A stretch of DNA of 64,000 nucleotides from Diplonema papillatum (Eukaryota > Euglenozoa > Diplonemea > Diplonemida > Diplonemidae): assembly GCA_030068145.1 (NCBI GenBank), contig JAPJBO010000802.1:40964-104963 (forward strand), read 5' to 3'. Below, in pieces: positions 23,801-30,500 of this stretch. The position numbers and the translations under genes were made by a program. Below the pieces are notes generated by a model. The model searched no databases. It saw only the letters and a list, made by a program, of their open reading frames with translations, and had not been told where the DNA came from. Within the stretch, counting starts at the first letter, position 1. Each line of letters opens with the position of its first letter.

Positions 23801-25301
23801 CTTGCTCCAGCGTGACTTTCGCCTCGATCTCCTGCCGTTTCAGCTGCTGCATCTCCTCGCGCAGCTTCGCCGTCTCTTCGTCCAGTATGATCCTGGATGT
23901 GTGGGGGTTGTACGCGCACGAAATAATTAGCGCTTGGCGCTTCTTTTTGCTCGTGCGCACTAGCGGAACTCGCCTGCTTTGATGAGCTTCATACACGTAC
24001 GTCTTGGCACTAATGCATTTTTGACGCAGAAAGAATAGAACGGCGCTTTCTTTCGTTGTGCGCACCGCAGGCTAATCCTCCCCCGGCACGTAGAAACAAA
24101 AACCTTGACCTGTACGCGTTCGGATTAAACCGCTGCCGACGTTCCATATTAGCTGTAAGCAAGTATGCTCACTAGAAAGGTAGTTACCGGTTGTCGCAAA
24201 AAAAAACAAACGTTACCTGGATGCCCGGTCCATGGCCCGCTTCTCCTCGTCCCGTTTCACCTGCTCTTTCCGAACTTCGTCCGCTTCGATTTTCGCCTTC
24301 AACCCCTCCAGCCGCGCCCTCTCCTTCAACACCTCCAACTCCCACAGTTCCTCCGGGGATTGCCTGGGGGGGTACCCGGCGTCGCTGTGCAGGGTGCTTC
24401 TCTTGGTCGGTTCGTTCATCAAGTCAACAGCGGTGCCGCCGACGGTCTCCAGCATGACGTCCGGCGGACTTTTGTGGAGGCTCGTGTCCGCGGCGCCCGG
24501 GGGCGGCGGGGCCGGGACGGCCGGGCGCGGCAGGGTTTTCCGCTTGAAGCTCGCGGTCGAGAAGTACGACGGCGCGTCGTTGGAGAGCATCTCGACGCCG
24601 GGGGGCACGGGCGGCGGCGGCGGGACGTCGTCGTCGCTGTTGTGCGGAGACGCGAACTGGTTGGCCGGATTCGCAGCGCGGTAGCCGTAGTTTTGGAACC
24701 GCGCCGGCGCCTCGCCGACAGTCCAGTTCGCCAGCTTGCTCTTCCCCGCGACGTACTGGTCGGACTTCTTCAGGTTCGTGAACGTGTCGAACCCGCGCGG
24801 CCTCTCGTGCCTCCTGTCCTCCACGGGGAGGTTGCTGCCGCCCAAAAACCTCTTCCGCAAGTCGTTGATCACGCGGATCACCTGCTCCCCAGGGGTGATA
24901 CCGGGGGGCACCGGGCCGTTCCTGCGGCTGTACACGATGTTCAGCAGCAGGTTCGGCTCCCGCTGGTCGCTCATCTCGAAGAAGATCTGCTCGCACAGCC
25001 CCTTCTTCGACAGCGGCGAGCTCCCGGCGTCGGCGAGGACCTTCTGGATGGTCGCTTTTTGGATCGTGGTCAGCTTCACCAGGCGGCTGAGCAGCTGCGG
25101 CTTCAGGTCGCTGACCAGCAGCGTGTCGTTGACCACGATCAGCATCTTCTTCGAACGCCGGCCGGTGTGCGATATCTTGTGCACGATTATGCACAGGTAC
25201 ATCGTCAAACGCGCCACCTCGAACCCCAACCCCGCGATTGGCTTGACGGGCTCCGCCCCAGGACCGGGTATCGCATAACCTTGCCAGTCACCGGATGTCA
25301 T
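11804..25301 (-). CDS. gene 1: multi-domain coiled-coil / Ig-like / PDZ-like scaffold protein (8-exon model)
   Basis: I join minus-strand exons 25301-24217, 23892-23292, 22259-21801, 17691-17059, 15965-15756, 15525-15431, 15103-12730 and 11872-11804. All seven junctions use GT-AG and agree in phase, giving about 1841 codons. In order the protein shows: a PH- or myosin-TH1-like N-terminus (about 25-150; 'KKMLIVVNDTLLVSDLKPQL'); a polyproline stretch (about 225-295); coiled coil (about 320-460); a serine/proline-rich disordered part (470-715); a long coiled coil (715-1030); five Ig/filamin-like repeats with a recurring 'YPDPxxxGxxVxVxV' strand (1035-1615); a short charged coiled coil (1620-1680); a PDZ-like domain (1690-1800; 'GAKVVEIMEGGPLDSAN'); and a 22-residue tail. 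Membrane- and cytoskeleton-linked scaffolding is an inference. I recognise no named orthologue. The last exon is the least certain. Confidence 0.78.
11888..12290 (+). repeat. repeat B1 (gene 1 intron 7), longest copy
   Basis: Begins TTTTTAGAGTTAAAGTTCGC, passes GGTTATGGCTAGCCATGTCC, GGGCCCCCCACGTTCTAC and GCAGGGGTTGCCTTGTAGCC, and extends to about CGCCCTAAAATAAGG. Confidence 0.92.
12576..12720 (+). repeat. repeat A (gene 1 intron 7)
   Basis: Handles TTGAACGCTTACGCCCGCC, AAACCCAGATTTACCTGTG, CCTCAAGCATTTCCTACAA and AGCAGGTGCTTACACAAC + A-tract. It is antisense to the host gene, with its A-tract end facing the 5' splice site. Confidence 0.92.
12730..15103 (-). CDS. gene 1 exon 7 (Ig-like repeats, PDZ-like domain)
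   Basis: The acceptor TATGCAG|G completes a Thr codon, then the exon continues IEDTLDNIVTVPDTTTVGK. Five roughly 110-120 residue beta-sandwich-like repeats share a '(Y/F)xxDPVxxGDxVxVxVT' strand: CYPDPCPVGRDVNLIITTV, CSPNTVASGEVMNVAIVV, CYPDPVSIGDEVSVAVTAR, LEPAVVPAGDTIQVSVTT and FNQDPVAPGSTIPLTIAV. A charged helix (ERERDVEDRSRELDKREADI) and a PDZ-like fold (KVVEIMEGGPLD ... APGDILKE ... KVTLTFLNAED) complete it. The donor is CGC|GTATGC (phase 0), then a T-tract and antisense repeat A. Confidence 0.88.
15431..15525 (-). CDS. gene 1 exon 6 (95-nt exon)
   Basis: A short exon recovered from phase: the acceptor ACAAACACAG|GTGGTTGC opens VVATKHSDEQTLIGKARQSE, and the exon ends NELKAC-type at AAAAC|GTATGC (phase 2). 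It is the only segment between exons 5 and 7 that satisfies the phase 0 to phase 2 requirement. It extends the coiled coil directly into TIEDTLDN of exon 7. Confidence 0.82.
15756..15965 (-). CDS. gene 1 exon 5 (coiled coil)
   Basis: A 70-codon exon, phase 0 to phase 0, from RLNNQIAINQNEANAEAARA to MENKDEVLHRAKQ|GTATCG. It continues the coiled coil from exon 4, with one non-helical insert (RWEKFDELCPDYKEI). Confidence 0.88.
15966..17058 (-). other. gene 1 intron 4, built of repeats
   Basis: It opens with GTGCGAGAACC and a T-tract. Next comes the antisense 3' end of repeat A (17035-16970), then repeat F (about 16990-16888) and an A/B chimaera near 16585-16710. It closes with a B2 copy (16215-15982) whose roughly 178-bp core reads as identical to the intron-sized copy in gene 2. 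The final CCCCACACAG acceptor lies about 15 nt beyond the repeat edge. Confidence 0.8.
15982..16215 (+). repeat. repeat B2 (gene 1 intron 4)
   Basis: Begins TTTTAGCGTTTATTGTGGTT and matches 27576-27757 without a difference that I can see over about 178 bp. It then continues past GGGCCCCCCACG into the GAGCAGGGGTTGCCATGCAG region, where the gene 2 copy stops. Confidence 0.93.
17059..17691 (-). CDS. gene 1 exon 4 (long coiled coil)
   Basis: A 211-codon exon, phase 0 to phase 0. It starts VLQRVKTVPRRSDSEQRLWE after CTTCCCCCAG and ends VEKDTNK|GTGCGA. It is almost entirely a heptad-repeat helix rich in Glu, Gln, Lys and Leu, as in LLEEQSAHEKTAELLQDQE and AQQKVKKLGAEVKDLELRRQ. It is presumably a dimerisation rod. 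Confidence 0.9.
17692..21800 (-). other. gene 1 intron 3 (4.1 kb), repeat-filled
   Basis: This is the largest intron. In plus coordinates it contains: a B1 edge (17750-17815); a short repeat with handle TTTCGACGTTTCTTGTTATCC (17880-17945, 19905-19935, 20298-20350); H (18698-18875); F (18895-18995); an inverted copy of repeat C (19567-19690); E (19944-19985 and 20798-20830); and G (20877-21001, with its tail resuming near 21286). An extra phase-0/phase-0 exon could be hidden here. The candidate at 19415-19569 does not fit, because its donor would be phase 2. Confidence 0.6.
19415..19569 (-). CDS. exon-like ORF inside intron 3 (uncertain)
   Basis: An ATG-initiated minus frame reads MALTRTDILEGEVEWGAIPV and continues with acidic, protein-like sequence (RGEDYDEAESECIFATCS) to a plausible donor TCGAG|GTGTGG. 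It is embedded among repeats and is not phase-compatible with exons 3 and 4. It may be the first exon of a separate transcript, a captured gene fragment carried by a repeat, or chance. Confidence 0.25.
21801..22259 (-). CDS. gene 1 exon 3 (disordered linker)
   Basis: A 153-codon exon in phase 0 at both ends, starting NAVHSNVWTEKSAGRG and ending MQQRFGTE before GAG|GTGTGT. It is polar and low in hydrophobics, with a short aromatic-rich helix near the end (EAYWQDFVGEWGRMQQRF). It has no recognised domain. The donor is followed by a short (GT)n run. Confidence 0.8.
22454..22660 (+). repeat. repeat H (gene 1 intron 2)
   Basis: Full copy from CTTCGCTTACACCACCGTGT to AAGCTGGCGCTTATGTAAA. A second partial copy follows at 22745-22850. 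Confidence 0.9.
23045..23275 (+). repeat. repeat A (gene 1 intron 2), long copy
   Basis: Includes the 5' part (AACACTCGAGGAACTGCC ... GGAGGCTAGAGGGGGAG ... CTACAAAGTGGGTC) as well as the body and the terminal GCAGGTGCTTATACAAAAAA. Confidence 0.93.
23292..23892 (-). CDS. gene 1 exon 2 (coiled coil)
   Basis: The acceptor CACATCCAG|G completes an arginine codon with exon 1 (phase 2) and continues IILDEETAKLREEMQQLKRQ. A long heptad-rich helix with EALLAREKALRDRQRRIEEI follows, then an Asp/Ser-rich and Pro/Arg-rich linker. The donor is CTCGGA|GTATGC (phase 0), after which repeat A begins in antisense. Confidence 0.85.
23893..24216 (-). other. gene 1 intron 1
   Basis: A 324-nt GT-AG intron. It carries a copy of repeat F (plus-strand handle GTGCGCACTAGCGGAACTC, about 23950-24030), next to a fragment of repeat C (CTAATCCTCCCCCGGCACGT near 24072). 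Confidence 0.75.
24217..25301 (-). CDS. gene 1 exon 1 (start, PH/TH1-like)
   Basis: The ATG at 25301 opens MTSGDWQGYAIPGPG. The region KKMLIVVNDTLLVSDLKPQL, followed by QIFFEMSDQREPNLLLNIV and an alpha-helical end (EQVIRVINDLRKRF), has the strand-helix rhythm of PH/TH1 lipid-binding domains. A proline run and a charged helix (LKERARLEGLKAKIEADE) follow. The exon ends in phase 2 at TCCAG|GTAACG. Confidence 0.85.
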
Positions 25302-27438
25302 GGTCGCAGGTGTCTGCCCGGTTTGCTATATGCTGGTTGTAGCCGCGGGCTCGGGTTTAACTCCCGTGTATCTGCCTCAGCGGAATCGTCCGCACGCTTT
25401 ATGTGTCTCGATGTGGCTGATCACGAGGTGCAGGTTTGCTGGCGGTCGGGACAGATGGGTAACGTCAGCCCTCACCAGGGGAGGGTTGGTGGTAGATGGG
25501 GTGTCTGCCCTGTCACCACCGGGGAAAGGTTCGGTGGGTGTGTCGTCTGGATTCGGCCGCCTGACTTCGTGCCGCCACCTTCGGACAATACCAAACCGGC
25601 GCTGCGAGTCTGCCCTGCCGGCCCGCGTGCCACCGCGGGCGGCTTCAAGTGCGCTCCACAACCGACGAAGCAGCCGCAGCCCTCTTGGGCGAGCGGGCTC
25701 CGCCGCTACCTCGATGTGCTCCCCCTTCTATTGTGCTCGGTTTCTTTTTGGAGGGGGGGGAAAGAGAGCCTGCAAACCCGGGAATGTTGCTGGATGGCAC
25801 GAAGAATGCCAGCACGGAAAGACCACTTGTTTTGGCGCTTGTCTTGGGGGCTTCTCCTGGTTTCTAATATGCGACCCACAAGTGTGAAATAACAGGATGT
25901 TTTCATGCATTTGTAACACGTGGGATCATGGACAGGTGAGTTACAGCCTCCCAGGGTCCCAGGACGCAGCAAAACTTCCGGGGCAGGCACTTGCACTAGC
26001 TGCTGTCGACCTTGCCTACCGCCCCTGCTGGTAGATTCCTCGTCGGCCGTTTCGCATTGACCGTGAAATTCAAGGTCAGGGCTACTTGGAAATCCAAGCC
26101 AGAGGTAGATGTCTATTTGCTTGATTCACATTCACAGACACCGGGCTGGAACCCAAGGTTCAGGACACAGTCTTTGTAATGGCCGCTACCGGCTTCGTCG
26201 TCTTCGCAGGGATCATCAATCCAAGTGCCGGACACTGCGCAACTCAGTTTTCCGCGGTGACAAGAAACAAACGAACGAAGCTTCAAAAGTCGGCGGCATC
26301 GCACGGGAGGAGTGTAACGGACACAGTGCCTCTGGTCGCAGTGAGCGCCTTAAGCGCGACCGTCAGCGCGACTGGGTGTGAGAGTCGTGTCGCGGAGTGG
26401 CCGTCCTCGTGGATAAACCACGGTGTGGCGATGACGTATACCTCAGGTAGTATGCACCCTTGGGAGGTGGCGGTACCACGATACTAGCAACACGCCACCA
26501 GTCCCGTGAAAAGCTTCTGTGTTATTGTACACCCTTGGTGCACAACGCCACGAGCAGGACCATCAGATTTCCCACACGCTGTGGATGGGGCCTGCGTGGT
26601 GTCGTGCAGGAAAGGAACGGCGCGTCAAGCGGGACCTGTCTTCGAGACGGGTAATTCCCTTACGGCGGGCTGCCGGGGTAATGAAATGTGAGACATGCAT
26701 TGTGGCTAGGTTTTCCGTGTCTCGTTCTTTGGGTCATTTGTTTGTCTGCTGAACATTTCCGAACTTGGGGCTTGTCCTGCTGAACGAAGCACGGGCGACC
26801 AGCATCAACTTACCTATGAATCAGGGAGGGGGGAAATCTCTCGCCACTGTCTCTGGCGGGAAGACTTTATCTGCAGTATCTTTTCGTTGGCTTCGTTCAC
26901 TTGTCATGCCGTAGTTCCGGAAATGTTCCTGTCCTGCTGTACTGTTAGAATTGGAATCGGTGTGGTTGGTTTCGTAAACCGAACCTACAATGGCACGCAG
27001 CGCCCTTCATGCTTGGCCAGGCTAGAGTTTGGCTTTCCCAGCTCCAGCGAGCTGAATGAAGCCCGTGAAGGGAAGCGAAGCGGGGAAGGTGTCTTGTCGA
27101 CAAGCAGGTCCCGCGTTCGCAGAGGGCTAGTTGACACGGCTGCCTTGCACGACGACTTTCACCCCTGCAGCTTTGCAGTTCGCACGGCTCGGAAGAACGC
27201 CCCCTCTGTGCATTACGCCGCGTCGCCCGCACGACGAAGCCCAGCTGTTGCGGTGAGAGCTAAAATACACTGTGCCCGAGTCACAACCGAAAAGAGGATG
27301 TGATACACCCAGAACGCGTGTAAATGTACACCCGGAAAGCGGCCGTGAAACCTGTTCTGGCTCCAGCTTTTAAGGACACGAACGGTTGAGACCCCTCCCT
27401 GGCCGAAAATTCGATGCCGAAGGATGCTCATCTCGTAC
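25302..27438. other. intergenic / unresolved 3' region of gene 2
   Basis: No strong exon is visible. A repeat I copy lies at 26757-26945 (handle GGGGCTTG...CTGAACGAAGCA). The segment 27295-27345 resembles one at 33480-33530 (ACCAAAACGCATGTAAAT versus CCAGAACGCGTGTAAATG type), part of another repeat (J). The remaining exons of gene 2 and its stop codon must lie here if the three-exon model is right, but I could not place them. Confidence 0.45.
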
Positions 27439-27573
27439 GCGTTTCCAAAGCTCCCACCTGCAGGAATGGACTCTGGTGAAACTTTCAGATTTTTGTTCCG
27501 TTTCCACGATTTCCATTTCCACGTGTGTCCACGTCCCGAACACTGCCGCGTTCAAACCTTTTCGTTTTTGGGT
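27439..27573 (-). CDS. gene 2 exon 3 (135 nt)
   Basis: The acceptor AAAACTAG opens TQKRKGLNAAVFGTWTHVEM and the exon ends with SCRWELWKR at AAACGC|GTACGA. It spans 45 codons, phase 0 to phase 0, with protein-like composition (EIVETEQKSESFTRVH). It continues exon 2 without a stop. The next exon was not found. Confidence 0.65.
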
Positions 27574-30500
27574 CTAGTTTTAGCGTTTATTGTGGTTTAG
27601 AGGTTCGGTGTTTTAGGGTCTCCGGTTGACCATTGAGGCTGTGAGGCGGGTGGTATGTGGGTAGTAGGTATGCTTAAATACGGCTAGCCATGTTTGTAAG
27701 TGTTGCGACCGACACCAAGAAGAAATTCGCTTTGAATTTAGTCTTGGGCCCCCCACGCTTTCGCAGATCTTTTCATCGGAGCTGATCTCGAGCAAAAATT
27801 CGTCAAAAAAGGTCTGGTACTGTGGACCGGCTTCCCAGGATCAGGCCCTATGGCGTAACGGAGGCCCGTGACCGGATAATCCGACGTGTTCTGCGCATGC
27901 GCCGAGCAGACCAGTTCATCGACGTAGCGAAGGGCCAGCATGCGTCGTTGTCTGTTTGCAGCCGCTGTTGTTGTCGCCTTCTGTCGTCTCCGGAGCCTTG
28001 CCCCCGGGGCCGTATGAGCTCCCGTACTTTGCGCGGCGGCTCTTCGACGTTCTTGAGAATGTGCCCCGCAAAACAAGCTGGCCCACATGCAATTATGAAG
28101 CTCCTCCAGGCTTGCAGCGGAGGCCGTGGGAACGAGATCGGAGACCAGAAGGGATGGTGTCCCCTACAGCAAGTTGGCAACTGCCTGTGTTTGTTTTGGG
28201 AGACGAATCCTTTACTAGAGAGAACAGGGAGCCGAATTATCGGCACGTGAGCACCCCACAAGTGGGTCATTTTTTATGTTGAACGCTTGCACCCGGCTCG
28301 CTCCTTCCACTGCAACTGGGGCTACAAAGCAGGCGCCTCTCCGAAAAATCGTACACCGCAAGAGTAGGAGAAAGAAGATGTTGACCGCACCTGAAGCCAA
28401 ATCATGGACGTGGTGTCACTCTAAAAATACTCGAGGGACTGCCTTGTGCTTTTACTTCGAAAGAGGGGGAGAAACAATACTACTACAAAGTGGGTCGTTT
28501 TTGTTGAACGCTAACGCCCGCCACTAAACCCAGATTCACCTGTGTTTCATGCGGGCTACAGCACATTTACCTCCTTTGATATTTTGCAATTGGTACTCCT
28601 CAAGTATTTTAGAGTTAAAGTTCGCTTGAAATTCCGGGGGTTTACCGTGTGACCCTTCATGAATGGGTTCTCATAGAGCAAGAAAGGGCTATACGGTTGC
28701 GGGTTGTATATTTAGTGCACGCTTTCGTTATGGGTTATGGCTAGCCATATCCGGGACAATTTGTGACCGACACCAAGTACATTCCTTCGTGGTGTAGTCT
28801 TGGGCCCCCCACGTTCTACAAGTTGAGCATTGAGTTCTTTAAGGTGCAAGTTGAGCAGGGGTTGCCTTGTAGCCCGTACCGGTCTGTTGTCCGCATTTTT
28901 CTACAAAGCAGGTGCTTCTACAAAAAAAGGGGGAGTGGGGATACATACCGCGTCCAGGTCGTTTCCGCAGGAGAACAGTACGGCCGCCGCGACCTCGCGG
29001 GACACGTGCGGCAGAATCGACAGCAGCGTGTCGACGTTGGGGTTCTGATCCTGGTTGAGGTTCGGCGGCGGCTGCGGGTCGACATGCGCCGGCGGTGCAG
29101 CGGCCGAGCTGCCGAAGAGACCGAACAAGTCGTCGTCGGCGGCGGGGTCGGCGGAGTCGAACGACACCCCATTAGGCGCCTCCGCCGGGTGGGGAGGCAG
29201 CGGCGGCGGCGGCGAGCGCGCGGCCGGCAGGTGCGGGGGCGACGGCATCGAGGCTTCGGAGCTCGTGTCGTTGCTCGATTCGCAGAACAGCCCCAAGTCG
29301 AACCCGCCGCCGTGCGGCAGCAGCGCCTGCCCCCGCGGCGCGCCAGGCGGGGGCGCCGCCGACGGCGCGGGCCGGCTCGAATACGCGAACGACGCGGCGG
29401 AGCCCGCCGAATCGACCACCGCAATCAACGCCTCGGGGCACTTCCGCGTGGTCGACGCCAGAACCAGCGCAATGGGAAGGTCGCCTACTCTACTCGATTC
29501 CGTCAACCGGACGTCGTCGACTGGACTCTCGACCAACGGCGACTCCGCTTGTTGACCTTCGCTCGCAGGCGTCGGTTCGTGCTGCGCCCAGACGGAGCTG
29601 AGGCAGAGCGCGAGGAGACCGGGGTACCGGGAGGGGACCTCCAGCAGGTGCTGCCTCTGAATGAGCCCCTCGCGGCCCGATTTGCTCGCCAGCCGCCACA
29701 TCGGGGACACAAACGCCGCGGTCTGGGGGCGGTGGATGGCGACCACGTCGCCCCTGGCGAGCACCGGCAGCGCGGTGGCCGCGGACTGGTGGTCGGCGAC
29801 GTGCTTCCACGCCGTCAGCGGCGGGGGGCCGCGGACGATGGCGACCGAGGGAACGGTCGCGAACGCGGCTCCGGCCAAGTCGGCGCAGGCCTTCTCGGAC
29901 GCGAGCTTCCAGTCGTTGTCTTCGACATGCGCGTAGTACTGCTGCCGGAGGCCGAGCGCGGCGGCGAAAACGGCCTCGGACTCGATCGACTCGGCCGCGT
30001 CGTCGGGAAACGACGACCAGCTATTTGAAGTGGTCATAGCTGTGTCAAGTCTATCCCCCATGCCATCCCCTTCTAGCCGCCCGTTTCCGGCGCCTTCGAC
30101 CAGTGTCTCGACGGTGATGGTCTGCCGGTGGAACCTCCGCCGCGTCACGACGTCCTCTGGCTGGATCTCCTCCCTCTTCGGGAAGACGGTCACCAAGCGA
30201 ATGCACTCCGGCAGCACGCAGTGCTCGGCCGCCCAGTCCGTCCGACAGCTCACCCACAGGAAGAGCACGCGGGCTTCCACTCCTTCGTACAGGGTCAGCC
30301 GCTGCGTGGAGTTCGGCAGCCGGACGGCGATTTCGACGGTTTCCCTGTCAGAGGTGCCGGCCGCGTCGGCGCCGAGCGGGCCCCACGAGAGGTTCTCGAG
30401 GAAGGCTTCGACCGCACGCCGGCGCTTCGCGAAGCGCCGGGCGCGTTTGCGCGCCGCGCGCTCTGCCCGCCGCGCCTCGGCCAGCTTCTCCGCCTGCCGC

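Noticed and set aside
24165-25892. 575-codon plus-strand frame
   Set aside because: Lies opposite exon 1 of gene 1, which has a protein-like reading and correct splice phases. The plus frame is an Arg/Leu/Pro-rich shadow.
27848-28088. Cytidylyltransferase-like peptide (RYVDELVCSAHAQ) on the minus strand
   Set aside because: The short resemblance to the RYVDEVV motif of ethanolamine-phosphate cytidylyltransferase is not followed by the rest of the fold. The frame overlaps the start of gene 2 exon 2 in another phase and has no matching splice sites.
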